Assembly (NCBI RefSeq): GCF_004217145.1
Contig: NZ_SHKR01000018.1
Location: 1 to 64,000, forward strand
Reading direction: 5' to 3'
DNA length: 64,000 nt
Source of the DNA: Kribbella rubisoli
GTDB lineage: Bacteria; Actinomycetota; Actinomycetes; Propionibacteriales; Kribbellaceae
Shown here: piece after piece, positions 42,515-50,104 of the stretch
Layout of the letters: every line of letters starts with the position of its first letter
How positions within the stretch are numbered: position 1 is the first letter of the stretch
Translations under genes and position numbers: made by a program
Notes under the pieces: model-generated
The model's database searches: none
What the model was told of the DNA's origin: nothing
Seen by the model: only the letters and a program-made list of their open reading frames with translations

Positions 42515-43803
42515 CTGGTGAGCTCACCGTCCAGGACGACCGGCGTACCGCGGAGGAACGTCGCGACCACCTTGCCCGGCAGCGTCATCCCCTCGAACGG
42601 CGTGTTCCGCGACAGCGACACCGACTCTTCCGGTACGACGGTCCGCTCGACCCTGGGGTCGTACAGGACGACGTTCGCCGGCACCCCCGCCTCGAGCGGA
42701 CGGCCGTGCTCGGAGATCTGACCGATCGAGGCCGGGCGGTAGCTCATCCGGTCGGCGACGTCGGCCCAGGTCAGCAGCTTGGTGTCGATCATCGAGTGCT
42801 GTACGACGCTGAGCGCCGTCTCGAGCCCGGTCATGCCGAACGCGGCCGCGCTCCACTCGCAGTCCTTGTCCTCCACGGGGTGCGGCGCGTGGTCGGTGGC
42901 GACGATGTCGATCGTGCCGTCGGCCAGGCCCTCGCGGACCGCCTCGACGTCGTCCTTGGTGCGCAGCGGCGGGTTCACCTTGTAGACCGGGTTGTAGGAC
43001 GCGGCCAGGTCCTCGGTCAGCAGCAGGTGGTGCGGCGTGACCTCGGCGGTCACCTCCAGCCCGCGGCGCTTGGCGGCGCGGACGATCTCGACCGAGCCCC
43101 GGGTGGACAGGTGGCAGATGTGCAGCTTCGACCCGACATGCGCGTTGAGGAGGATGTCGCGGGCGATGATCGCCTCCTCGGCGACACTCGGCCAGCCGGT
43201 CAGCCCGAGTACGCCGGACAGCGCGCCCTCGTTCATCTGCGCGCCCTGGGTGAGCCGCGGCTCCTGTGCGTGCTGGGCGATCACACCGTCGAACGCCTTC
43301 ACGTACTCGAGCGCGCGCCGCATCAGCGCGGCATCCCAGACACAGTCGCCGTCGTCGGAGAAGACCCGGACGCGGGCCGCGGAGTCCGCCATCGCGCCCA
43401 GCTCCGCGAGCTGCGTGCCCTTCCGGCCGACGGTGACCGCGCCGATCGGGTACACGTCGGCGTACCCGGCGTCGCGGCCGAGGCGCCAGACCTGCTCGAC
43501 CACGCCGGCCGTGTCGGCGACCGGGTCGGTGTTGGCCATCGCGAACACCGCGGTGAACCCGCCCTTGGCCGCGGCCCGGGTGCCGGTCAGCACGGTCTCG
43601 GCGTCCTCGCGGCCGGGCTCGCGCAGGTGCGTGTGCAGGTCGACCAGACCCGGCAGGGCGATCAGGCCCTGCGCGTCGACGGTCGTCGTACCTTCCGGTG
43701 CGGCGAGGTCGGTGCCAACGGCAACAATTTCGCCGTTGTCGATCAGCAGGTCCGCCACCTCACCGCCGACGATGCTCGCTCCGGTGATCAGGTATGAGCT
43801 CAT
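42511..43803 (-). CDS. pyrC: Dihydroorotase
   Basis: 430-aa amidohydrolase (class I) that cyclises carbamoyl aspartate. The first metal-binding motif is DLHTHLREPG, followed by VIAQHAQEPRL and LHICHLSTRGS (metal His), and the catalytic Asp is in IVATDHAPHPVEDK. The carboxylated Lys of many class I enzymes is not obvious by eye. ATG 43803 has GAGG 6 nt upstream. It follows pyrB after a 76-nt spacer with short GAGCG repeats, the only real gap inside the operon. Confidence 0.95.
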   Translation of the reverse strand: MSSYLITGASIVGGEVADLLIDNGEIVAVGTDLAAPEGTTTVDAQGLIALPGLVDLHTHLREPGREDAETVLTGTRAAAKGGFTAVFAMANTDPVADTAGVVEQVWRLGRDAGYADVYPIGAVTVGRKGTQLAELGAMADSAARVRVFSDDGDCVWDAALMRRALEYVKAFDGVIAQHAQEPRLTQGAQMNEGALSGVLGLTGWPSVAEEAIIARDILLNAHVGSKLHICHLSTRGSVEIVRAAKRRGLEVTAEVTPHHLLLTEDLAASYNPVYKVNPPLRTKDDVEAVREGLADGTIDIVATDHAPHPVEDKDCEWSAAAFGMTGLETALSVVQHSMIDTKLLTWADVADRMSYRPASIGQISEHGRPLEAGVPANVVLYDPRVERTVVPEESVSLSRNTPFEGMTLPGKVVATFLRGTPVVLDGELTR

Positions 43804-43879
43804 CGACGTCCTCGCTTCGCTCCGGGCGCCGATGAGGCGCGAGACGGACTGTGCTGAATGGTGAACTCGCTCCGCTCGC
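43804..43879. repeat. pyrB-pyrC spacer with GAGCG(G/A)AGCGAG repeats
   Basis: On the minus strand, GCGAGCGGAGCGAG follows the pyrB stop and GGAGCGAAGCGAGGA lies before the pyrC start. These near-identical low-complexity motifs bracket the spacer. The second also contains the pyrC ribosome site. They may be a dispersed actinobacterial repeat or a weak attenuation structure. No gene is present here. Confidence 0.5.
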
Positions 43880-44815
43880 TCACGCGGTCTGCTCCTCTTC
43901 GTTACTACCTGACAACAGCAGATACAGAACGGCCATGCGGATGGCCACGCCGTTGGTGACCTGTTCGACGATCACCGAGCGGGTGGAGTCGGCGACGTCG
44001 GCGCTGATCTCCATCCCGCGGTTCATCGGGCCGGGGTGCAGCACGATCGCCTCGTCCGGCAACTGCGCCATCCGGTACCGGTCGAGGCCGTACCGCCGCG
44101 TGTACTCGCGGGCGCTGGGGAAGAACGCGTCGTTCATCCGCTCCCGCTGCACCCGCAGCATCATCACCGCGTCGGTCTTGGCCAGCGCGCCGTCCAGGTC
44201 GTACGACGTCGCGCACGGCCAGCTCGTCATGTCGACGGGCAGCAGCGTCGGCGGAGCGACCACGGTCACCTCGGCGCCGAGCGTGGACAGCAGCAGCACG
44301 TTCGACCGCGCGACCCGCGAGTGCAGGACGTCGCCGACGATCGTGATCCGGCGCCCGTCCAGCGAGCCGAGGTGGCGGCGCATCGTGAACGCGTCGAGCA
44401 GCGCCTGGGTCGGGTGCTCGTGGGTGCCGTCACCGGCGTTCACCACCGAGCCGGTCATCCAGCCGGACTTCGCCAGCAGGTGCGGCGCGCCCGAAGAACC
44501 GTGCCGGCAGACCACACCGTCCGCGCCCATCGCCTGGAGCGTCAGCGCGGTGTCCTTCAGGCTCTCGCCCTTGCTCACGCTCGAGCCCTTGGCGGAGAAG
44601 TTGATCACATCCGCGGACAGCCGCTTCGCGGCCGCCTCGAAGGAGATCCGGGTTCGGGTCGAGTCCTCGAAGAACAGGTTGACCACGGTCCGCCCGCGCA
44701 GCGCGGGCAGCTTCTTGATCGGGCGGTCGGCCAGCGACCGCATCTCCTCGGCGGTGTCGAGGATCAGATTGGCCTCGTCGCGGCTCAGGTCGCCGGCACT
44801 CAGCAGATGCTTCAT
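43880..44815 (-). CDS. pyrB: Aspartate carbamoyltransferase catalytic chain
   Basis: 311-aa transcarbamylase. The carbamoyl-phosphate loop is FFEDSTRTRISFE (about residues 52-64), GASGAPHLLAKSGWM is the 80s-type loop region, EHPTQALLDAFTM carries the HPTQ signature, and LHPGPMNRG is near the C-terminus. No regulatory PyrI chain is encoded, as usual in actinobacteria. It overlaps pyrR by 4 nt. Confidence 0.95.
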   Translation of the reverse strand: MKHLLSAGDLSRDEANLILDTAEEMRSLADRPIKKLPALRGRTVVNLFFEDSTRTRISFEAAAKRLSADVINFSAKGSSVSKGESLKDTALTLQAMGADGVVCRHGSSGAPHLLAKSGWMTGSVVNAGDGTHEHPTQALLDAFTMRRHLGSLDGRRITIVGDVLHSRVARSNVLLLSTLGAEVTVVAPPTLLPVDMTSWPCATSYDLDGALAKTDAVMMLRVQRERMNDAFFPSAREYTRRYGLDRYRMAQLPDEAIVLHPGPMNRGMEISADVADSTRSVIVEQVTNGVAIRMAVLYLLLSGSNEEEQTA

Positions 44816-45405
44816 TTCGCCCCCTTGTCGGCGATCAGCACAGCGTCCTCGCCGTCGAACTCGGTCAGATGGACCGTGACCCGCTCCGCCAGGGAGGTGG
44901 GCAGGTTCTTGCCGACGTAGTCGGCGCGGATCGGCAACTCGCGGTGGCCGCGGTCGACGAGGACCGCGAGCTGGACCGCGCGCGGGCGGCCGATGTCGCC
45001 GAGTGCGTCGAGGGCCGCGCGGATCGTGCGGCCGGAGAACAGCACGTCGTCGACGAGGACGACGACCTTGCCGTCGATCCCGTCGGCGGGGATGTCGGTG
45101 TGTTCCAGGCCACGGGGCGGCTTGAGGCCGATGTCGTCGCGGTACATGGTCACATCGAGTGACCCTGTGGGCACGCTCTGCCCCTCAACAGCCTGGATCC
45201 GGGCGGAGACGCGCTGCGCCAGCGGGACTCCGCGGGTGGGGATGCCGAGCAGGACGACCGGGTCGGCGCCGCGGTTCCGCTCGAGAATCTCGTGGGCGAT
45301 CCGGGTCAATGCCCGGGAAATATCGGAAGCGTCGAGAACTTCGCGACCACTGCGTTGCAGCGGCTGCGCGAGCTCGGGTTGCTCTGCACTCTGGGCAGGG
45401 CTCAT
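44812..45405 (-). CDS. pyrR: PyrR: pyr operon RNA-binding attenuator/uracil phosphoribosyltransferase
   Basis: 197-aa PRTase-fold regulator. The PRPP loop is VVLVDDVLFSGRTIRAALDAL (VVLVDDVLFSGRTIRA), and VVLLGIPTRGVPLAQRV and MYRDDIGLKPPRGLEHTDIP are typical of PyrR. In the presence of UMP it binds a conserved loop in the pyr leader RNA. Such a loop is present directly upstream (45425-45442), next to the ribosome site, so it probably blocks its own translation and that of the coupled operon. Confidence 0.95.
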   Translation of the reverse strand: MSPAQSAEQPELAQPLQRSGREVLDASDISRALTRIAHEILERNRGADPVVLLGIPTRGVPLAQRVSARIQAVEGQSVPTGSLDVTMYRDDIGLKPPRGLEHTDIPADGIDGKVVVLVDDVLFSGRTIRAALDALGDIGRPRAVQLAVLVDRGHRELPIRADYVGKNLPTSLAERVTVHLTEFDGEDAVLIADKGAK

Positions 45406-45424
45406 CGCTACCGTTCCTCCTTTC

Positions 45425-45442
45425 CCGCCTCTCTGGACGGGT
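45425..45442 (-). promoter_or_regulatory. PyrR-binding RNA loop in the pyr leader
   Basis: The leader RNA reads CCCG-UCCAGAGAGG-CGGG, a 4-bp stem with the 10-nt loop that matches the PyrR anti-antiterminator consensus (UCCAGAGAGGY) known from Bacillus and mycobacterial pyr leaders. It ends only about 4 nt before the GGAGG of pyrR. Binding by PyrR-UMP would cover the ribosome site. No second loop or poly-U terminator is seen, so translational repression is more likely than attenuation. Confidence 0.85.
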
Positions 45443-45494
45443 CTTTAAAGGACGTTCGGACCGCTTGACATGGTATCGGATGTGACACGCCGTC

Positions 45495-45524
45495 TTGACG
45501 CTGGCCTCGCACCCAGAATATTGT
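45495..45524 (+). promoter_or_regulatory. Promoter of the bldD-like gene
   Basis: TTGACG (45495-45500), an 18-bp spacer and TATTGT (45519-45524) form a good sigma-70-type promoter pointing at the bldD-like gene, with a leader of about 80 nt. TACCAT on the minus strand near 45470-45475 may be the -10 box of the divergent pyr operon. Confidence 0.6.
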
Positions 45525-45610
45525 TACTCTGTGTAATCGAGGGGGGTTTCACCTTTCGGGCCGTACCCTGCGGGCCGGACAAGACGAAACTAGTCGGAGG
45601 GAAGACCAGC

Positions 45611-46126
45611 GTGCCTAGCGAATACGCGAAGACACTGGGTGGCAAGCTACGCGCCATCCGCCAGCAGCAAGGACTGTCGCTGCATGGTGTGGAAGAGAAG
45701 TCCAAGGGTCGCTGGAAGGCGGTCGTCGTCGGCTCTTACGAGCGCGGCGATCGAGCCGTCACGGTCCAGAAGCTCGCGGAGCTCGCCGATTTCTACGGCG
45801 TGCCGATCCGTGAACTGCTCCCTGGTTCCGCCAGCGCGGCCGCGGCTGCTGCCGCTCCGCCCCGGTTGATCCTCGACCTGGAGGCCCTGCAACACCTCGA
45901 CGCGAGCGAGGCGGGTCCGCTGACGCGGTACGCCGCCACGATCCAGGCTCAGCGCGGGGACTACAACGGAAAGGTGCTGTCGATCCGGCAGGACGACATG
46001 CGGACGCTCGCCGTGATCTACGACGAGTCGCCGACGACGCTGACCGAGCGTTTCATCTCCTGGGGCGTACTGAACCCGGAGGCGAAGGGCGAGGTCGAGG
46101 AATCGTCCGAGGCAGCCGGCGCCTGA
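45611..46126 (+). CDS. bldD: BldD-like developmental/global transcriptional regulator
   Basis: 171-aa regulator. The N-terminal HTH_3 domain (SEYAKTLGGKLRAIRQQQGL, then SLHGVEEKSKGRWKAVVVGS and YERGDRAVTVQKLAELADFY) is nearly that of Streptomyces BldD. A short Ala/Pro linker leads to a C-terminal domain containing RQDDMRTLAVIYDESP. The arginine-aspartate stretch recalls the BldD c-di-GMP motif RxD-X8-RxxD, seen here only in part (IRQDDMRTL). GTG 45611 with GGAGGG about 9 nt upstream is chosen. It is divergent from pyrR, as in other actinobacteria. Confidence 0.88.
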   Translation: MPSEYAKTLGGKLRAIRQQQGLSLHGVEEKSKGRWKAVVVGSYERGDRAVTVQKLAELADFYGVPIRELLPGSASAAAAAAAPPRLILDLEALQHLDASEAGPLTRYAATIQAQRGDYNGKVLSIRQDDMRTLAVIYDESPTTLTERFISWGVLNPEAKGEVEESSEAAGA

Positions 46127-46278
46127 CGCGTTAGCGTCAATCGAAGGCATTTGACGGTCGGGGCTTGTAGCAGCTGGCCCGCGGCCGCCCGCCTTCTCCA
46201 TCTGACTCAACAGAGCAGGACAACAGCAGTAGGAGCGGCAGGTAACACCTCACCAGCCGCGTACGGGGACGCATCGGC

Positions 46279-46311
46279 GGCCCGGGACCGTACCGAGACG
46301 GTCACCGGGCC
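46279..46311. terminator. Hairpin between convergent bldD-like gene and nusB
   Basis: GGCCCGG-GACCGT pairs with ACGGTC-A-CCGGGCC (13 bp, one bulge, 6-nt loop). It is the strongest structure in the 261-bp convergent gap 46127-46387 and can act on both strands. A second small dyad, TGACGC-GTTA-GCGTCA, overlaps the bldD stop codon at 46124-46139. I saw nothing else in this gap. Confidence 0.65.
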
Positions 46312-46387
46312 AGACACACAGAGGAACTCGGAGAGGGCTCGCCCCCCTCGTTCCTCGAACCGCCCGAAACTCAGCCGCCCGAATTTC

Positions 46388-46798
46388 TCAGACGCCCAGT
46401 GTGGGCTTCAGCTGCAGCAGTCTCGCCAGCAGCCCGTTCACGAAGACCGGCGACTCGTCCGTCGACAGATCCCGCGCCAGCGCGACCGCTTCGCTCACCG
46501 CGACCACGTCCGGGACCTGGTCGTCGAACAGCAGCTCGTACGCGCCGATCCGGAGGATGTTCCGGTCGACGGCCGGCATCCGATCCAGCGTCCAGCCCAC
46601 CGAGTGGGTCTCGAGCAGGTCGTCGATCTGCTCGATGTGCTTCGCGACACCTTCGACCAGCGCAACGGTGAACTCGTTCACCGGCGGGTCGTTGTCGGCC
46701 ACCCGGTCGGCCAGGGTGCCGCCGACCGGCAGCCCCCTGACCTCGGACTCGAACAGCACGTCCAGTGCGCGCTTGCGGGCCTTGCTACGGGCAGACAT
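46388..46798 (-). CDS. nusB: Transcription antitermination protein NusB
   Basis: 136-aa all-helical RNA-binding protein. SKARKRALDVLFESEVRG at the N-terminus and DRNILRIGAYELLF and VFVNGLLARLLQ are standard NusB segments. It acts with NusE (S10) on boxA RNA in rRNA antitermination. It follows efp by 36 nt on the same strand, giving the conserved efp-nusB pair. Confidence 0.93.
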   Translation of the reverse strand: MSARSKARKRALDVLFESEVRGLPVGGTLADRVADNDPPVNEFTVALVEGVAKHIEQIDDLLETHSVGWTLDRMPAVDRNILRIGAYELLFDDQVPDVVAVSEAVALARDLSTDESPVFVNGLLARLLQLKPTLGV

Positions 46799-46834
46799 GT
46801 TCTGTTGTCAGCTCTCTCAGGGTGTGTCAGGGCC

Positions 46835-47398
46835 TCAGGAGGTGACGCGGCCGAGGTAGTCCCCGGTGCGGGTGTCTACCTTGACCTTCTCACCGGTGGT
46901 CAGGAACAGCGGGACCTGGATGTCGTACCCGGTCTCGAGCTTGGCCGGCTTGGTGCCGCCGCTGGAGCGGTCGCCCTGCAGACCCGGCTCGGTGTACTCG
47001 ACGGTCAGCTCGACGGAGGCCGGGAGCTCGACGTACAGCGGGAGGTCGTCGTGCACGGCGACGATGGCGTCCTGGTTCTCGAGCAGGAAGTGGACGGCCT
47101 CGCCGACCACCTCGGGCTGGAGCTGGAGCTGCTCGTACGTCGACTTGTCCATGAACACGTACGCCGAGCCGTCGTTGTACAGGTAGGTCATGTCACGCTT
47201 GTCGACCGTGGCCACGTCGACCTTCACGTCGGCGTTGAAGGTCTTGTCCACCACCTTGCCGGACAGCACGTTCTTCAGCTTGGTCCGGACGATGGCGCCG
47301 CCCTTGCCCGGCTTGTGATGCTGGAACCACACGACGGACCAGAGCTGGCCGTCCAGGTCGAGCACCATGCCGTTCTTGAGGTCGTTCGTCGATGCCAC
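46835..47398 (-). CDS. efp: Translation elongation factor P
   Basis: 187-aa three-domain factor that relieves ribosome stalling at polyproline. HHKPGKGGAIVRTKLKNV carries the tip loop with its conserved Lys (KPGKGG). The C-terminal signature KLETGYDIQVPLFLTTGEKVKV is cut here to KLETGYDIQVPLF and TGEKVKVDTRTG. GTG 47398 gives the usual N-terminus ASTNDLKNG. The open frame runs far upstream but has no coding meaning there. In related genomes pepQ precedes efp. Here the upstream neighbour is a divergent unknown gene. Confidence 0.95.
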   Translation of the reverse strand: MASTNDLKNGMVLDLDGQLWSVVWFQHHKPGKGGAIVRTKLKNVLSGKVVDKTFNADVKVDVATVDKRDMTYLYNDGSAYVFMDKSTYEQLQLQPEVVGEAVHFLLENQDAIVAVHDDLPLYVELPASVELTVEYTEPGLQGDRSSGGTKPAKLETGYDIQVPLFLTTGEKVKVDTRTGDYLGRVTS

Positions 47399-47527
47399 GC
47401 GGGTATGCCCTTCGAATTCGATCAGCGGTAACACGAGATTGTAGCGGTCACTTCCGGATTCCTCCGACTCCGCGCACCCGGGGGGCTCTACGCTGAGAGT
47501 CGGACCGTCCACGGGAGGAGGCCTGCG

Positions 47528-48394
47528 ATGACCGGATTCATCATCTTCATCGTGGTGATGATCGTCGTGAGCCTGATCAACAAGGCCAAGCAGCAGTCCA
47601 ACCGGGCCAACCGGAACAGCGGGAAGGTCAGCCCGCGGGTCCAGGCGCTGGTCGAGAAGATCCAGGCCCAGCAGGGCGGCAACCAGCCCACGCAGTTCCA
47701 GGGCCAGTACACCCAGGCGGCCCGCCAGGGCGGTCCGCCGGCCCCTCCTCAGAGCCAGCAGTCCACCTTCCCGAGCCAGACCGGGAGCGCGCCGGGCAGT
47801 CAGCAGGTCGCGGCCGTACTGGAGCAGCTGTTGCAGAGCGGTCGGCAGCCGCGTCATCTGGGCGAGCGGACCTCTCCGGGGCAGGCGGCACAGCAGCCCG
47901 GCGGCTCTGCGCAGTACCCGTCGACCGGGGTGTACCAGCCTCCGGCCCAGTTCCAGCCGGCGTACAACGCCAATCCCTACCAGCCGCCGGCGCATCGCCC
48001 GCAGCAAAGCCAACTGCCGGTCTCGAACCAGGACCTGGACGCCCAGGTGCGCACGCTGATGAACGCGAACAACGAAGTCGGCGCGATCCGTCTGCTGGGC
48101 GAGAAGCGCGAGCTCGGCATCCTCGAGGCACAGAAGTACGCCCGCTCCCTCGTCGCCCCCAAGACCGCTCCCCGCTCCACCGACGCCGACGAATCCGACG
48201 ACCCGGACGAGGACGACGGGCGCTACGTCGGCTCCGCCGCCTTCGCGGAGTCGATCTTCAACCTCGACGACCGCGAAGAGAACGTCTGGGCCAGCGGCTG
48301 GGTAGACAAGCCCGAACCAGAAGACCGCTCCGACATAGACGAACTCTGGCAAACCGTCCGCAACACCCCACGCCCGGGAACTACTCCCAGCTGA
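47528..48394 (+). CDS. Gln/Pro-rich membrane-anchored protein of unknown function
   Basis: 288-aa protein. One N-terminal membrane helix (about residues 2-18, TGFIIFIVVMIVVSLIN) has a cytosolic Lys-rich edge. Residues about 50-165 are low-complexity Q/P/G-rich. A short folded helical unit (DLDAQVRTLMNANNEVGAIRL, in two parts DLDAQVRTLMNANN and EVGAIRLLGEKRELGILEAQ) resembles a ribosomal-protein-L7/L12-like or SHOCT-like helical hairpin, and the acidic tail is unstructured. GGAGGAGG just upstream of ATG 47528 is a strong ribosome site. It converges on the methyltransferase gene with 14 nt overlap. I do not recognise it. Confidence 0.7.
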   Translation: MTGFIIFIVVMIVVSLINKAKQQSNRANRNSGKVSPRVQALVEKIQAQQGGNQPTQFQGQYTQAARQGGPPAPPQSQQSTFPSQTGSAPGSQQVAAVLEQLLQSGRQPRHLGERTSPGQAAQQPGGSAQYPSTGVYQPPAQFQPAYNANPYQPPAHRPQQSQLPVSNQDLDAQVRTLMNANNEVGAIRLLGEKRELGILEAQKYARSLVAPKTAPRSTDADESDDPDEDDGRYVGSAAFAESIFNLDDREENVWASGWVDKPEPEDRSDIDELWQTVRNTPRPGTTPS

Positions 48395-49520
48395 CCGTGA
48401 TGTAGCTGTGCCGCCGAGCAACATGAAAGCCCGGCGGCAACTCATCACCCGCAGCGTGCACCTGGAACGTCGGCAGCCGACGTCCCCAGCTCAGCACCTG
48501 CTCTACCAGCCGCTCGATCAACTCGTGAGCGCCCGGACCGTGCCCGCTGCACCCCAGCTCAACATGTGACTCGTCCGCGCCCGCCCGCGTCGACAGATAG
48601 GCCAGACTGTCCGCGGTCGCGATCGCCGGCACCCATGGCGATTCGTCGGTGAACAGAACGCAGTATCCCGGCAGTCTGCTCGCCAACCAGAGATACAGAT
48701 CAAGCAGAGGCTCCTCCCGACCGACCTCCAGTCCTGACCACACCTGCTCGCGCGGCAACGCCAGTACGTCGTCCTGCGGACGCGGCTCGTCCTCTTGATC
48801 CTCGTCGTACATCAGAGTCGCCCCACCGAGCGCGATATGGCGCTCGTAATTCGCTCCGGCGCCCTGCATGTTGACGAAGCCGCACAGCGTCGTGGACCGG
48901 CTCTCCAGGTGGTCGCCGACTCGGTCGAACGCGATCGACCGGGTCTGACCGCGCACCCGGAGAGGTACGACGATCCGGCCGAGCGGCCGCAACTGCCGTA
49001 GCCACGCGGTGGCGATGTCCCAGGCGGTTACCGTGACCACGATTCGGTCGTACGGCGCCCGGTCCGCGTCACCGAACGCGCCGTCCGCCCGTACGACGGC
49101 CACGTCGCCATACCCGGCCGCGTCGAGGGATGCCCGGGCCCGATCGGTCACCTCCGGGTCGATGTCGACCGTGGTCACCGCGCCGTCCGGACCGGTGAGC
49201 TCCCGCAGCAACGCGGCGTTGTAGCCACCCGAACCGATCTCGAGCACCCGGTCCCCCGGCCGGATGTCGGCCTGCTCGAGCATCAGCGCGATGATGCTTG
49301 GCTGCGACACCGAACTGGTCGCGACACCGACCCGGTCCCGCTTCATCACCACGACGTCGTCGGCGTACGCGATGTCGAGCGGAGCGTCCGGTACAAACAC
49401 GTGCCGTGGCACGGCCTGCAATGCATCCGCCACCTGCTGGCAGCGAATCGTGCCATCCGCAACCAACTGTCGCGTCAGGGCGCTGCGAAGCGATTCCGCC
49501 CGTGCCCAGTCGTTCGTCAT
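48381..49520 (-). CDS. Protein-L-isoaspartate-type methyltransferase, FxLD-system subfamily
   Basis: 379-aa SAM-dependent methyltransferase. LVADGTIRCQQVADALQAVP, HVFVPDAPLDIAYADDVVVM, LEIGSGGYNAALLREL (SAM motif I) and TVDIDPEVTDRARASLDAAG follow the PCMT fold. CGFVNMQGAGANYERHIALGG and the C-terminal ~130 residues match the FxLD-type methyltransferases that accompany FxLD RiPP precursors. No FxLD-like precursor peptide, leader or lanthionine synthase is visible nearby. It starts 5 nt after the MarR gene (co-transcribed), so MarR likely controls it. ATG 49520 fits the family N-terminus. Confidence 0.78.
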   Translation of the reverse strand: MTNDWARAESLRSALTRQLVADGTIRCQQVADALQAVPRHVFVPDAPLDIAYADDVVVMKRDRVGVATSSVSQPSIIALMLEQADIRPGDRVLEIGSGGYNAALLRELTGPDGAVTTVDIDPEVTDRARASLDAAGYGDVAVVRADGAFGDADRAPYDRIVVTVTAWDIATAWLRQLRPLGRIVVPLRVRGQTRSIAFDRVGDHLESRSTTLCGFVNMQGAGANYERHIALGGATLMYDEDQEDEPRPQDDVLALPREQVWSGLEVGREEPLLDLYLWLASRLPGYCVLFTDESPWVPAIATADSLAYLSTRAGADESHVELGCSGHGPGAHELIERLVEQVLSWGRRLPTFQVHAAGDELPPGFHVARRHSYITVSWE

Positions 49521-49525
49521 AACCG

Positions 49526-50023
49526 CTAGTCGCGCTTGTCTCCGAGGGATTCGAGCAGGGTTCGGAGGAGGGCGGCCAGGTGGTCGCGTTCTGGGGTGGA
49601 GAGGCCGGAGAGGAGTTGGGCCTCGGTGTCGACGTGGGTTGGGAGGACCTTGTCGATCAGCTTGAGGCCCTTGGCCGTCAGGGTCACCTGTACGCCGCGG
49701 CCGTCGGTCTCGCTGGGCGTGCGCGTCACCAGACCGCGCGTCTCCAGCCGATCCAGCCGCTGGCTGATCGCCCCTGACGTCACCATCGACGAGTGCATCA
49801 GCCCGGCCGGCGTCAGGCTGTGCTCCGCGTTGCTGCGCCGCAGCGTCGCCAGTACGTCGAAGGACGCGCGGTCCAGCTCGTACTTCGCGAAGTTCCGCCG
49901 CAGCTCGGCGTCGAACAGCGCACTGAGCCGGCTCAACCGGCCGATGACCCCCATCGGCGACGGATCGATATCCGGCCGCCGCGCCCGCCACTGCTCGAGC
50001 ACCAGGTCGACGTGATCTGCCAT
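49526..50023 (-). CDS. MarR-family transcriptional regulator
   Basis: 165-aa winged-helix regulator. The recognition region is LTPAGLMHSSMVTSGAISQR, then LDRLETRGLVTRTPSETDGR with the MarR wing DxRG. It is read away from an EamA exporter across a 73-bp gap that holds three near-identical 12-bp palindromes. TAGGCT 6 nt before the ATG suggests a leaderless mRNA. It is first in an operon with the FxLD-type methyltransferase. Confidence 0.9.
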   Translation of the reverse strand: MADHVDLVLEQWRARRPDIDPSPMGVIGRLSRLSALFDAELRRNFAKYELDRASFDVLATLRRSNAEHSLTPAGLMHSSMVTSGAISQRLDRLETRGLVTRTPSETDGRGVQVTLTAKGLKLIDKVLPTHVDTEAQLLSGLSTPERDHLAALLRTLLESLGDKRD

Positions 50024-50046
50024 CCGCTCAGCCTACTGCCGAATTG

Positions 50047-50104
50047 CTTAGCGCTGAGGGATTGTAAGTAACTTAGCGCTGAGATACTTTATCTTAGTGC
50101 TAAG
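50047..50104. promoter_or_regulatory. Three MarR-type operators in the MarR/EamA divergent promoter
   Basis: CTTAGCGCTGAG (50047-50058), CTTAGCGCTGAG (50072-50083) and CTTAGTGCTAAG (50093-50104) are 25 and 21 bp apart, start to start. Each is a near-perfect 12-bp palindrome and the third is perfect but for its centre. The third covers the GTG start of the EamA gene, and TTATCT just before it may be the -10 box of a leaderless EamA transcript. Two identical copies plus one variant argue strongly for binding sites of the adjacent MarR. Confidence 0.8.

Noticed and set aside
47399..48448. Long minus-strand open frame extending efp upstream to 48448
   Set aside because: It is the shadow of the plus-strand Q/P-rich gene. 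EF-P has a fixed length and begins at 47398.
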